A DNA stretch of 64,000 nucleotides from Valencia hispanica (GCA_963556495.2 OY747723.1:12742501-12806500), one strand, 5' to 3'; counted from the first letter of the stretch, positions 45,966 to 57,475 are shown. Notes: generated by a model not told the origin, from the letters alone. Translations and numbers: made by a program.

Positions 45966-46460
45966 GAATCTTAACCAGATGCCCAAGCCACCTCAACTAG
46001 CTCCTCTCGATGTGGAGGAGCAGCGGCTCTACTCTGAACACCTCGGCGATGACCGAGCTTCTCACCGTATCTCTGAGGGAGAGCCCAGGCACCCTGTGAG
46101 GAAACTCATTGTGGCTGTTTGGATCAGCGATCTCGTGTTCTTTTGGTCACTGCCCAGAGCTTGTAACCATAGATGAGGGTAGGAACGTAGATCAACCGGT
46201 AAATCTCTGGTACAGCGCTCACATCACTGCAGATGCCTCACCAATTTAGATGCCTGTTGACGTCCTGCTCCATCTTCCTCTCACTTGTGAACAAGACCCC
46301 AAGATATTAAAACTCCTCCACTTGGGGCAAGTCCTTTTCCCCGACCCAGAGAAGGCACCCTACTCTTTCCGGCTCAAGACCATGGTCTCAGATTTGGAGG
46401 TGCTGATTTTTGTCCCAGCTCCCCCACTCTTTGCTGCTGACCACTCCGGTGAAGGCTGGA
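45966..46460 (-). mobile_element. RTE/Rex3-like LINE fragment
   Basis: Antisense text for the RT C-terminus: ATGTGGAGGAGCAGCGGCTC, GAGGGTAGGAACGTAGATCA, GTGAACAAGACCCCAAGATA and GACCATGGTCTCAGATTTGG. It is the same family as 22555-23135 but on the other strand. No long frame remains. Confidence 0.75.
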
Positions 46461-46899
46461 GATCACAGTCTGATGACAATTCACATTGTCTTGCTTTGTA
46501 TTACTGTAAAAAATAACAGCTTAAGAGTAAGACGATCTTGTTTTCCTGTTGAAATTAAAGGCTTGTTTTATGGCACTTGATCACTACTTGAAATTGAAAA
46601 ATTTGTCTGACACATTTTAAATGCAAGTGAAAAAAAGTCTTTGATCCCGGTGAACATCAGCAAGTCACAAGGAACTATAATCTATTTGTAGAGTGACATT
46701 TTCAGTATTATTTGCCATTTGCAACAGAGAGCTTTTACCATGTGTCAGACTTATGGATCGCTGCTACACAAAAGACTGAAGGATCACCTTGAGGTAGGAA
46801 ATAAAGAGCAAAACTGATTAATTTTACTCTGGACAAAAAAAATGGACAAGTGCCGATAAGTAAATATGAGCTGCTTTGTTTCAAATGATCACCATCAAA
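46461..46899. other. Unassigned intron 2 DNA
   Basis: Nothing is recognised. Confidence 0.3.
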
Positions 46900-48348
46900 T
46901 ACAAGGAGGAACATAAGTATTTGAACACCCTGCGATTTTGCAAGTTCTCCTACCAAAAATTATGGAAGCGTCAGAAATTCCCATTACACCTGAGAAAATC
47001 AAGGTTAATATTTGGTACAGAAGCCTTTGTTTGCAATTACAGAGGTCAAACGTTTCCTGTAGTTTTTGACCAGGTTTGCACACTGCAACAGGGATTTTGG
47101 CACACTCCTCCACACAGATCTTCTCTAGATCTGTCAGGTTACGGGGCTGTTGCTGAGAAACAATGAGTTTCAGCTCCCTCCAAAGATTTTCAATTGGATT
47201 TAGGTCACCAGAACTTTGATGGGCTTCCTACAGAGCCACTCCTTGGTTATCCTGGCCGTGTGCTTCGGGTCATTGTCATGTTGGAAGACCCAGCCACGAC
47301 CCATCTTCAATGCTCTGACTGAGGGAAGGAGGTTGTTGCTCAAAATCTCACAATACATGGTCCCATTCATCCTCTCCCTCATACAGTGCATTTGTCCTTT
47401 CCCCTTCACAGAAAAGCCCCCCCAAAGCATGATGTTTCCACCCCCATGCTTCACAGTAGGGATGGTGTTCTTGGGCTGCAACTCATCCTTCTTTTTCCTC
47501 CACTTTAGACCAAAATGTTCTATTTTGGTATCATCTGACCATCTGACTTTCTCCCCTGCCTCCTCTGGATCATCCAGATGGTTGCTGGAAAACTTCAGAC
47601 GGGCCTGGAAATTTAATGACTTGACTAGGGGAACCTTCCGTGCAATGCATGATTTTAAACCATGACGGTGTAGTGTTCTACCGACAGTAACCTTTGAACC
47701 TGTGGTCCCAGCTCTCTTTTTGTCATTGACCAGCTTCTCCTGTGTAGTTCTGGCCTGGTTCCTCACCTTTCTTATCAGTGATACGCCACCAGGTGAGATC
47801 TTGCAATGGAGCCCCAGTCTGAAGGAGGCTAACTATCATCTTTAGCCTCTTCCATTTTCGAACAATTGCTCGAACAGTTGATCTATTTTCACCAAGCTGC
47901 TTGGCAATTGCCCCGTAGCCCTTTCTAGCCACGTAGAGATCTACAATTTTGTCTCTGGTGTCTTTTGACAGCTCTTTGGTCTTGCCTAGGGTAGTAGTTG
48001 GAGTCTGACTGACTGTGTGGTGGACAGGTGTCTTTAACGAGCTCAGACAGGTGCTACTAATTTAGATGAATAATTGGAGTAGAGGTGGACTCTATAAAGG
48101 CAGAGTAACAGGTCTTTGAGAACCAGAATTCTTGCTGATTGCCAGGTGTTCAAATACTTATGTGCAGCAATAAAATAAAAATAAATTCTTTAAAAAAATC
48201 AGACAATGTGATTTCCTGAATTAAAAAAAAAAAGTTGTCTCTCTCAGTGGAAATGCACATACAATATGAATTTCAGAACCCTCCATAATTTCTAAGTGGG
48301 AGAACTTGCAAAATCGCAGGTTGTTCAAATACTTATGTTCCTCACTGT
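46900..48348 (-). mobile_element. Tc1-like transposon, 1.45 kb, with both ends
   Basis: The left end is GAGGAACATAAGTATTTGAA. The right end in reverse complement is CAGTGAGGAACATAAGTATT. Both are followed by TGCGATTTTGCAAGTTCTCC-type text. The right end sits next to TA. It contains the transposase pseudogene at about 47040-47935. Confidence 0.88.
47040..47935 (-). pseudogene. Tc1 transposase, frameshifted and deleted
   Basis: Minus strand. KGYGAIAKQLGENRSTVRAI is the helix-turn-helix. [20 protein letters not shown] is the second helix-turn-helix. [13 protein letters not shown] holds the first Asp. [13 protein letters not shown] is the glycine strand, and [14 protein letters not shown] holds the second Asp. 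After KVLV, about 20 nt are lost and the frame shifts, so the Glu block survives only out of frame as [13 protein letters not shown] (about 47165-47205). The C-terminal text [17 protein letters not shown] follows in another frame. It cannot make a working enzyme as read. Confidence 0.9.
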
Positions 48349-50889
48349 ATATATTTTTAACAGGCTATTTATTTTTGAGCAGCTTATAACATCAGCTTGT
48401 ATGTGACTGCACAGAAACAGCAACCTGTAGGTGGTTCCTGAAATCTATTGCTGACTATAATCTAAAAACAGGGCTTCCCAAATCTTAAGATAATCTTTTA
48501 ATTAATTTAACAATAATTACTTTCATATCAATCGTTTACTCAGCTCTACGATTTTTTTCAGTCTCTGTAAGCAGTTTACTACAACACTGCAACTCTAACA
48601 GATGGGCTCCTATGCATCCATTAGTGCGGCACTTCAGAAATCAGCCTTTTATGGTCCATTGGCTGTATAGAAGCCCTTTTTATACTAAAACACAGCAGTC
48701 TGCTGGGAATTAACCACAAAACAAAACATTTTATTAATGTTTCTATAATGTCTAAGAGATAAATCCATAAAAATCTAAATGATCTCAGACTGAGGCAAAG
48801 GCTAATGTGGCTGCTGAGGGACTTGATTTGTTTCAAGGTAAACTTAAAAGCTAACATGAAACAGCCCTAATAGGGGAGGAAGGTTGGGTGGCAATACGGT
48901 AAAATTATATCATAACTGCTAATGCAAAAATGGAAAAGGCCACCGCTCATCCGTCAAAATCTTATTGTAAGGTGCTGCTGAATTTAATCACCATTGGAAT
49001 CATAAAAATATATAGCAGCCGCACACTCAAATACTGTGCAATATCAATTTTAATGCAAGCTTTCGGTTTTGCGACCTTCTTCGGCATAACTGCTAATGCA
49101 GAAAGGTCAAAGGGTCTTTAAAAATTTTTTTTATAAACTAGACGATAATTTCTGTCCATATTAACACTGCTTTGACTTAGAAGATTACATTCTGCAAATC
49201 CAAATATACTTGGAGTTTTCTCCCAAACTTACTGAGCAACATTAGCACAAAAAAAACTATTCAACTCTCTATGTGACATTAACTTCCGTCTCTCTTAAGG
49301 GACGATCAGACACAAATCCCCTCATTATTATGCCTAAAACATAATTACTTGGAATTTTCTGAAAACAAAAGCCAGCGATAAGGAAATCATTTAAAAAAAG
49401 TTTACTCTTTATTGCATTACTCAACACAACCAACAATAAAGGGCTGTACAGTTACTTAGAGTAACTAACTTCTGACATGAGAGATAAATTGTTGCCGGAG
49501 TTAAAGCTGATCATTATAAACAATGGCAGTAAAACATATAACTCTGTTATTAGGAGTAATTGTAATTTCATTAAGGTGAGCTTGAGCAATTACAACCATT
49601 TAAGTAGCTCCATACCTTCATTATGCCAACAACCTAATGTTTCTTCACTACTTGGGTTTCCACATGGTCCTACTGTTTAAAAGTAAGCAGCGGTAGCTTA
49701 CTAAAACGTCCACACCCCTTGAACTTTGATATTTAGTGATGTTACCACCAGAAGATGACAATTTCTGGTTAAAAAGACAGATGTGAATACTGTTGCAATG
49801 CACTGCAGGAGGGAAGCGAATTTAAGAGGTGTCAACTTAGACAGTGAGTGGAGAAAATGTCTGATTATCGAAACGTCCAGCTTGCGGTTCTCCAACAACA
49901 CCTCCATCTCCTGTAGAGGTCGTATTGCCTGGAGGGTGCTTCGACGAAGGTGCAGATCATTCAGCATTCAGAATGTGCCTGAGATTGTGCTGACAAGAAG
50001 AATCTCCTTGAGGGGCGTTAAAGGACAGCGGGCCCTGCTGAACTTGAGTCGGGGGATTAAGGGAAGAAAAAAAATTAGCTTCACAAACAATCCCACGGTT
50101 CACGGTGAGGAGAGCAGAGGAGTCAGCATGCCGCACACGATCCTCAAATCGACAGACCGGCGGGGTTGGGCGTGAGTTGGGTGTTTGTTAGGGTCTGAAA
50201 CAACCTCAACAAATGTTGTTAATGGTTTTGTTTTCTGGATTTTTAACACTCCTGGAGAGACGGCGCTGATCACATCACGATGCCGTGCTTTCGTTTTGTC
50301 TTTTGATGGTACAGTAGTTTCTGACGTCTATAATCAAAACAAATGCCCACCGATTAAACAAAAACAAAACAAATAAAAAACAAAAAAAATGGAGTTGTGT
50401 AGAGCCAGAAATGGGTGAATGAACCTCCATGGAGATACCGTGAATCAGGTACGATGACAGCAGTGAGGTAATTAGGGGCAGAGGAACAAGAATGACAAAG
50501 AAATGTTTTCCCCTGTGGCAAGGTCTGAAGAGTCAGATGCGATCCAACTCTTTAATCAAGTTCCCTGTGGACCAGCCGCTCTGTCCAATGCAACTGTGCT
50601 TAAGATTTACGTAACATGAGGGTATCTGTGTTCTGATTAATACTGTTTGCTCAGCAGCTTGACTCAGGTTGAAGTTTTTGCTCGCACACAGAAGTTGTCA
50701 ACAGCAGACATGTAGAGATGGAGCTAAATCTGCTCTAATGATTTACTAACATCTGTCATCAAAAAGCGTGGCGCCGAGCAAATGGCATCTCGCTGCTATT
50801 ATGTAATTTGATAGTATTTAGATTATTCATCAGTATTTATGCACACACGGCAGGTCCCGACTAAAAGAACCTGGCAGTATGTGCTTTAT
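48349..50889. other. Intron 2 DNA, largely unassigned
   Basis: Contains the TSD-flanked insert at 48911-49100. The frames at 49701-50175 are open on both strands but show no domain. 50650-50885 is complex and repeat-free, a candidate conserved element. Confidence 0.35.
48911..49100 (-). mobile_element. Short retroposon insert with 16-bp target duplication
   Basis: The perfect repeat CATAACTGCTAATGCA lies at 48911-48926 and 49085-49100, enclosing 158 bp. On the minus strand the insert starts CCGAAGAAGGTCGCAAAACC and carries TTGCACAGTATTTGAGTGTG. I recognise these words from fish retroposon tails. It is probably a short SINE or 5'-truncated LINE. Confidence 0.75.
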
Positions 50890-50965
50890 CCTAGCATATT
50901 AATGGAAAGTTAAGTGGAAGGTAAAAAGAAAAAAACTGTGGTAGAAGAAAGGTGCACAACTAACT
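50890..50965 (+). pseudogene. Tc1 fragment, 75 bp
   Basis: GCATATTAATGGAAAGTTAA, GTGGAAGG and AGAAAGGTGCACAAC match the transposase region also seen at 12000-12060 and 54340-54390. Confidence 0.6.
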
Positions 50966-52054
50966 GGATTTTGCTCATTTAAGACAAATTTATATTGAGT
51001 CGATATTTTTTAAACAGTCTTTAGAATCTTATGTTAGCATTTAGCACATTTAGCTGTACTAAATGCAGACAGTAGGCTTAGGGCATATTCTCTGCAGAGA
51101 CCGTGGACTCAGACCTTAAGTCTAAAATTTCTAAAAAAGCCCGCTTCGACTTAACATCCAATGGCACATGCAATGAGTCACGTGTGAAGCGACCCAAACT
51201 GCAAAAGCACAAAATGACAAGCGCCCGCCAAATTCTAACTTTGATTTAACACCCAGAAAGAACAACAGTCATGAAAGTCGAGCTTCCTTTCACACATCTT
51301 TATTCTATTTGATTTCCTTTTTAAATGCATCATAGAAACGGAAAATAGTTAACCTTGAGCAGTCTTCTCTCAGTAACGACTTTCACACCGACGAGTGTTG
51401 TAAGAACTACTACTGTAGCATAGAAGTTTGAAGCATTTACTGATCCTAAAATATAAAGAATTTCTGAACTTCCAGAAGGTTAGTTACTGGTTAGGACCTG
51501 AGAAGCTGAAAACGACTGGTTTCCAGTCACACGCCAATTTCTCCACCTTTAGCTCCTCAATACATATGAATGTCCTCCATTCAACAAGAACATAAAACAC
51601 GAGGCTTTCCTCTCTGTTTGTTGTTGATGTTGTAGGATACATAGAAATGTTGAGATGAGGTTACATTTCTAGCGGAGGAGGAGAGAGGGCCTAAGCTCTT
51701 TTATAAAAGTGAAAAGTTTATCAAAGGCACAAAAACGTCAGCTCCGTTCTGAAAGGGTTCCGAATAAATTAAAAAAAGAACGGCTTTCTGAACAAAACAC
51801 AAGCACACACTTCACAATCCATTCCCCCAAAGCATTTCTGTATCCATCTCTCTCAGAACTTTGATCCCTGGGCATGTCTCCAAGGATACCATCATTTGCA
51901 GTAGTCCTGTAAGCCAATTCAAACCTAACCACCCTCTCATTCCCTGTGTTCTGTTAAACCAACCTGAGCACTGCACTCATTTACAGATGAAAAATATGCA
52001 TTAAGTTAATCTCTGACCAAAACAGCATTATAATTACTGAAACCACTGGATGCT
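50966..52054. other. Unassigned intron 2 DNA
   Basis: No repeat or exon is recognised. Confidence 0.3.
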
Positions 52055-52340
52055 AAGTAGGGATGTAAGAAAATATCAATACGGCGATATATCGCAAACT
52101 TTTAAGTCACGGTTTTGAATCGACATTCAAAAGCACTGTATCAATTTTTATTTTAAATTTATTTTTTAGAATTTGAATGGAACCATTAATGATGACAGTC
52201 ATTTTTGTAGTGAAATTAGTCAAATTCCCCATGCTTTGTTTGTCTTTGCTTATTTCTTGGTAACTTTTTGATTCAGAAGAGTGTTTCGTTTTCATTTTGG
52301 ACTTGCTCACGTTATGAAGTAAGACTTTGCTCATTTTGTA
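52055..52340. repeat. Dispersed hAT-like repeat, copy B
   Basis: Shares CGATATATCGC, CGACATTCAAAAGCA and TTTGAATGGAACCATTAATG, then ATGACAGTCATTTTTGTAGT, with copy A at 13980-14335. TAGGGATGTAAGAAAATATC is the likely left end. Confidence 0.6.
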
Positions 52341-52499
52341 TCATTTGTGGGTTTATATCTCTCTTCATCATTGCTTTAGGAACTTTATTTTGTAATAAAC
52401 CTTTTAACTCCTAGACAATGTTTTATGTTACCCCCTTTGACCCCTAACAAAGTGAGTCGTAACAACTGGTTAGTATGGTTCAGTCAGACCTAATTCTAA

Positions 52500-52860
52500 T
52501 TAAAAACAGTTTCCAAGACCTGAAACTTGATTTTCACAGACAAAAATCCATCCGGCATCACTGAGCTTGACCCATGGGTAAAAAAAAACAAAAAAAACTG
52601 TCTTTATAAATAATCTAGCTGTAACTGCAATGAAAGGTGGTTCGACAAAATATTGACTCAGGGGGAGTAAGTTAAAATTTATGCCACTTTTCACATTTTT
52701 ATTAGTAAGAACAATGAAAATCAGATATGTTTCTACTTCATTACTATGTATTACTTTGTTTTTGTTTGTTCACATAAAATCCCAATAAATTACATTGTGG
52801 TTTGTGGAGCTTGTCAATTGGTATAAACAGCTCTGCAAGGCACTGCGTGAAAAACAAAAT
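52500..52860. mobile_element. Tc1 terminal-region remnant
   Basis: CATAAAATCCCAATAAATTA, TTGTGGTTTGTGG, TCTGCAAGGCACTGCGTG and upstream ACTTTTCACATTTTTATTAG resemble the terminal family near 3900, 17600 and 38600. Confidence 0.55.
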
Positions 52861-53867
52861 ATAGGTAGGAGATCTGCAGCAGTTCACACAGTAGACAAGG
52901 CAGGCACTGGGCTTTTTGTAAAGGCAGATTCCAACCACACTGATACTACCAAAGTGTTACACAACGACGGTTAATTATCAGAAAACAGATGCCCGTTGCT
53001 ACAGGTCACGCACTATCCCTGAATCAGCTCAGACGATGTGACTGGTGTAAACGTTCGCTCTGGAGCTTGCCCCGTCACACTAAAACAATACAAGCTCTCG
53101 TGCAAGTCACGATATTCACTTAATATTCATGAGCGTTGTATGCACATCAGATTATCTAAATTGTGGCTGAAACGGAGTCACAGACAGCGGTTTTAGCCTC
53201 TGAGAACTCACTCCCGAGATCAAAATGCTTACAGAGGAAAGCGATCAGCGGCAAAGCAAGTTATACGATACGTCTGCGCTCAGAATGCTCTATAGAAATG
53301 TGGAGATGATTGGATGAGAGGCAGAGACAAGCATGTTCACATTGGTCTGTAGGGAAGGAAGCTGCATCCTTCCTAAAGTGGCCCGTCGTGACTGAGCTGG
53401 TGAGATCGCTTTATGTGAGAGTAATTTTGTGTAAAGAACTCTAATAATATGTTTAGTACAGAAAATAGATTTATTATAACTCGTTTAAAAAGAGACAAAA
53501 TATGTATTTAAGGTGACGTGGAGTGTGTGTCAGCTCCCGCAGGATTACCATTGGCTTATTTACTGGCTCTTTTGCAGGCAACTTTAAGATAAGTAATAAA
53601 AAGCAGGTAATGTGGGAATACTTGTATTTAATTAGTATTCAGTTAATAAGTTAAATTCTTAGTGTAAGGGCTTCTAGGGCAGCAGGTCATGTTGGGAAAA
53701 AAATAAGGCCTTCTGTGTGTAATGTTTTGATAGCACTGTATCAGAGCGCTTTACAGACGTCAGAGCAGCAGGACATTTTGGCCTTGGGGGACTGGCTCTT
53801 CAGGAGCGGGACAAGAAGACTAAGCTCATGTTGATTAGAGATAAACAGGGATTGCTAAATATTATAT
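52861..53867. other. Unique-looking intron 2 DNA
   Basis: No repeat is recognised. The composition is balanced around 52980-53420. No exon was found. Confidence 0.3.
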
Positions 53868-55345
53868 ACAGACCCTTTCCAAAAAAAATTGAATATCATG
53901 GAAAAGTTGATCTATTTCCATAATTCCATTCAAACCGTTCCATAGATTACAGATTCAGGGCCCACAACTTCAACGATTTCAAGTATTTTGTTGTTTACTT
54001 GTACATAATTTGGGCTTCCAGCTCATAAAACCCACGAAGACAGGAATTCAAAAAATGTGAATACTGAAGAAATCCGCCCAAATTTTACAGGGCATGAATG
54101 TTTTAAACGGAGTGTCACACACTACTCATCTACTAAACTCAAAGCACCTGCACAGGTTTATCAGGTGTCATTAAATGGCCTCACTTTGGTTCGATTGTCT
54201 CAGTTAGGTTCAATATGGGGAAGACTGCAGGCTTGACAACTGGCCAGAAGACCATCACTGATCCCCTCCATAGGATGGGTAAGCCACAAAATGCATAGCT
54301 AACGAGGCAGGCTGTTCACAGAGTGCTGTGTCCAACCATATCAATGGAAAGTCTAGTGGAAGGGGAAAATGTGGCAGGAGAAGATGTACCAGCAGAAGAG
54401 CTGACCGTGGGCTTCAGCGGATTATCAGAGAAGATTCATGAATCTGGCAGAGATCCAGAAAGAGTGGAATGAGGCGGGAGTCACAGCTTCAAAAACCACC
54501 ACATTCAGACGCATCCGGGAGATGGGTTACAACTGTCGGGTTCCTCAGGTCAAACCGTTTCTGAGCCTGAAACAACGTAGTAAGCATCTCAACTGGGCCA
54601 AGGAGAAGGAGGACTGGACTGTTGGCCAGTGGTCCGAGTTCCTCTTTTCTGATGAAAGTAAAGTGTGCCTTTCATTTGGGAATCAAGGTCCAAGGGTTTG
54701 GAGGAAGACTGGTGAGGAACAGAACCCAAGCTGCTTGAGGTCCAGTGTGAAATATCCAGTCAGTCATGATTTGTGATGCAATGTCCCGTGCAGGTGTTGG
54801 TAGACTCTTCTTTCTTAAATCCAAGGTCACCGTATCAGTCTACCAGAATGTTTTAGAGGACTTCATGATTCCTTCTGCGGAGGATCTGTATGAAGATGCA
54901 GATTTCATCTTCCAGCAGGACCTGGCCCCTGCCCATACCGCCAGAAGCACCAAAACTTGGTTTGATGCCCATGCCATCGCAGGGCTTGACTGTCCAGCCA
55001 ACTCGCCGGACCTAAACCCCATTGAGAATCTATGTGGTATTATCAAGAGGAAAATGAGGGGCACCGGACCCAAAAACAAAGGAGAGCTGACAGCAAGCAT
55101 CAAGGAAATCTGGGCTTCAATAACTCCCAGGCAATGCCACAGGCTGATGACCTCAATGCCCTACCAAGTATTGAAGATTGACATACTGTTTTGAAAGTAC
55201 CATATTTTGATGTGATCCTAATAGCTTTCTTATTTTTCTGCAAAAACTGAGAAGTTAATGGTGATTTCTTCACAGTATTCAATTTTTTTTTTAATTCCTC
55301 TTTTTGTGGGCTTTATGAGCTGGAAGCCCAAATTATGTATGAAAC
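53868..55345 (+). mobile_element. Tc1-like transposon, right end truncated
   Basis: The left terminus has ACAGACCCTTTCC, then TTGAATATCATGGAAAAG, and a long terminal region to about 54170. The same region is present alone at 14790-15063. The right terminal text (TTTATGAGCTGGAAGCCCAA) is present in inverted form but stops near 55345, so the outermost right repeat is missing and transposition in cis is unlikely. Confidence 0.88.
54215..55170 (+). pseudogene. Tc1 (DD34E) transposase in two to three frames
   Basis: The C-terminal two thirds is well preserved. The frame at 54438-54776 gives WNEAGVTASKTTTFRRIREM (helix-turn-helix), then LNWAKEKEDWTVGQWSEFLF and SDESKV (first Asp). A one-base shift near 54770 moves to 54766-55194. 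That frame gives DADFIFQQDLAPAHTARSTK (second Asp) and [13 protein letters not shown] (Glu), with 34 residues between them, then ITPRQCHRLMTSMP. The N-terminal part (ATG near 54215, GKTAGLTTGQK) is in another frame with a stop. It is a recent copy compared with 11993-12710. Confidence 0.9.
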
Positions 55346-55399
55346 TCTGTACTTTACATGTTGAATTTATAAAAAATAAAAATGCTAGTACAAAATTAT

Positions 55400-55515
55400 G
55401 ATTGCAGAGATTCAAAACTTATTTTCAGACTTTCAAAACTTTATTTCAGGTTTTAAATTTTCAACCACTGATTTTCAAGGTTTAAAAACTTTTTCTTTCG
55501 GTTTCAGATTATGTC
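55400..55515 (+). repeat. Degenerate tandem repeat, unit about 20-30 bp
   Basis: Recurring TTTCA(G/A)xTTTxAAAACTT-type words at 55410, 55430, 55450 and 55480. Confidence 0.5.
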
Positions 55516-55529
55516 AGCGTTCTCACTTC

Positions 55530-55615
55530 ATAGTAAAATACATCAGAGCTTGTGGCTGTAATGTGGCAAAACACAGAAAAGGTTAAGGAGTATGAATATT
55601 TTTGCGAGGAAAGGA
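55530..55615. mobile_element. Tc1 terminal fragment
   Basis: TGTGGCTGTAATGTGGCAAA, AGAAAAGGTTAAGGAGTATG and AATATTTTTGCGAGG resemble the outer end of the common fish Tc1 family ('...ggtatgaatacttttgcaagg'). Confidence 0.65.
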
Positions 55616-56007
55616 TTTGCTAAAGATGCCCTTTGATATTTAATATCTAAATTGGGTTCTTCTATTTCTGTATATCCCGCACAAACGACTGGAAATGTTG
55701 ATCTGGATCTAAACCGTTCCCAAACGTCAAACCTAGGAAGCGCATACAAAGTGAGGTTTATGACCCCTTGCATAGTTTTTCACACCACCCGTTTATGTTT
55801 ATGATCATTTCAACAGCTAAATTAACTCACTATATTTGGTACTTAAAAAAAAAAAAAAAGATTTTCCTGAATCCAATGATCAGCCAAAGGTTTCTCTTTA
55901 GGAAAGGGATCACCGTTCCACCCGAAAATGTATTCTAAGATCTAACCACTGCAGCCGCTTCACGTCAGCAACCAAAAAAGCATCACATCCCAGCCTAGAG
56001 CACTCAC
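55616..56007. other. Intron 2, proximal end next to exon 2
   Basis: Poly-A run near 55845-55859. No element is recognised. It includes the exon 2 donor GTGAGTG (56001-56007, minus strand). Confidence 0.4.
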
Positions 56008-56238
56008 CATCCTTGCGGTGGTAGGTGATCTCCACCTTGCGCTCCTCGGAGCCCAGGAGCGCCTGTGCCACCTGGGCCACCGCGTGCCGGCTGGTGAACT
56101 GGCCGTGGAGGAAGTCGCACGTGCACGGCCTCTGCATGACGTCCGGCCTGGAGAAGCCCGTCATCTCGCAGAAGCCGTCGTTGCAGTAGATGATGGCGCA
56201 GTTCTGCGCGCGGGCGTTGGCTATGATGAACTTCTTAT
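56008..56238 (-). CDS. kcnh7: kcnh7 exon 2 (PAS domain core)
   Basis: 231 nt, codons 26-103, phase 1 at both ends. The acceptor is GATTTTCCAG (56239-56240) and the donor is AAGGATG|GTGAGTG. The first two bases (AT) join the last base of exon 1 to give Asn26. The translation has [20 protein letters not shown] then [25 protein letters not shown] and [20 protein letters not shown]. This is the core of the PAS/eag domain of ERG channels, which binds the channel C-terminus and sets slow closing. GFSRPDVMQ and GSEERKVE favour ERG3 over ERG1 (GYSRAEVMQ). Third positions are very GC-rich compared with the AT-rich introns. The length equals that known for KCNH2 exon 2. The frame is intact. Confidence 0.95.
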
Positions 56239-56577
56239 CTGGAAAATCGTGGAGGAAGAGAGAGCGTTAGACTGTCCATGGGGGTGGATTCATTTCCCAC
56301 AGCAATAAAGACTGCAATAAAGCAATAAAGACTGCTGCATTACTGTTATTAAGTGAGTATGTGTAATTGTAAAACTAGAGGGAGATGAATTTGCTTTACT
56401 CTAGTGGTGCCCCCACGGGGGGAGCTGTGGAGACCATGGCAACCCCTGAAAAATGTCGTATAATATTGTTTATGAGGGGAAGACAAATTTGAGTAACTTG
56501 TGGTAAGTCTACATTTTATGGCTTGTTTGCAGATTTTGTTTTCTACCTTTTTAAAATTTTCATGCAGCTATTTCTAA
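56239..56577. other. Intron 1, distal part
   Basis: Acceptor side of intron 1. A small duplication, GCAATAAAGACT, occurs twice near 56302-56333. No exon. Confidence 0.4.
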
Positions 56578-56744
56578 TCAATTCAAAAATACTTTATTAA
56601 TCCCAAACGGCAATTAAATGTCGTTATTCCTCATACTACGCAAGTTGCTCCAGAGTTGTCATAGATGGGCAGAAAGGATCTCCTGTGGCGGTCAGTGTTG
56701 CATGAAATCTGAAGAAGCCTCTGACTGAAGACACACTGAGGATT
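56578..56744 (-). mobile_element. LINE 3' fragment, same family as 26990-27649
   Basis: Antisense text TTCAAAAATACTTTATTAAT, GGCAGAAAGGATCTCCTGTG and GAAGCCTCTGACTGAAGACA parallels 27017-27090 (GGCAGGAAGGATTTCCTGTA, CCTCCGTCTGAAGACA). It includes the 3' end of the element. Confidence 0.65.
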
Positions 56745-56747
56745 AGG

Positions 56748-57475
56748 AGTTTACCGATTCACTATTTAAATCGATTAATTGCGATGTGAAACTAAATACT
56801 GCAGCAAGAGTTCTGATGAATATTAAAAAAAAAGAGAGATCACATTTCTCCTGCTTTAGCTTCCCTTCATTGGCTCCCTGTTAAATCCAGAATAGAATTT
56901 AACATCCTCCTTCTTACATACAAAGCCCTTAATAATCAAGCTCCATCATACATCAGAGATCTGATTGTTCCAGATGTTCCTAGCAATCTGCTGGGATTTC
57001 TTAAATAGAAAACTTTTAAGCGAATTGGAATGTTTGTATGATTGGATTAAAAATTACTTTCTTGTGAAGTGCCTTGAGATGACATCTGTTGCGAGTCAGT
57101 CGGTGCTGTATAAATAAACTGAATTGAAACGTGCTAAAATTGATAGCGATTCATACGTGTTCTAAATTGACTGTTTCCTAATTAAATGACAGGAACATAA
57201 AAGTCCGGCGTGCAGTTTGGACATTTTAGGGGACAGACTGGTAGAAATATGATGGCGGCAGCTGCCGTTTCAGCCATGCAGTGTGAAATTTAATCAGTGC
57301 TTTAAACGCTAGCTGCCGCCGCCCCCAGGATAGTATCCGGTCGGCACGCCGGACTTTTATGTTCCTGTCATTTTATTATGAAACATGATCGATTATGAAC
57401 ACTTATGAATCCCAACTGATTCGGCACATCTCACATAGCAATTAATCGACTAAATAGTGAATTAGCACACCCCCA
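56748..57475. mobile_element. Long palindromic DNA element split by a LINE tail
   Basis: The outer arm TTCACTATTTAAATCGATTA (left, near 56758) mirrors the right arm near 57415-57465. The inner arms 57185-57213 and 57344-57372 are exact 29-bp reverse complements (AATGACAGGAACATAAAAGT, then CCGGCGTGC). A second inner pair, GGCGGCAGCT/AGCTGCCGCC, flanks the centre. A LINE 3' fragment (56800-57127) sits in the left arm. With it removed the arms align along their length. Confidence 0.85.
56800..57127 (+). mobile_element. LINE 3' end inserted in the palindromic element
   Basis: GCAGCAAGAGTTCTGATGAA, CTTCATTGGCTCCCTGTTAA and ACAAAGCCCTTAATAATCAA encode the decayed AARVLM...HWLP...YKAL C-terminus. 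The 3' end is GTGCCTTGAGATGACATCTG, then TATAAATAAACTGAATT. TGAAAC borders both sides, a possible short target duplication. Confidence 0.75.

Noticed and set aside
49783..50175. 130-codon frame as a host exon
   Set aside because: The opposite strand is open too, no motif is seen, and no consensus splice pair fits the frame.
56018..56308. Plus-strand ORF over exon 2
   Set aside because: It is the antisense shadow of kcnh7 exon 2, whose conserved PAS sequence and splice sites are on the minus strand.
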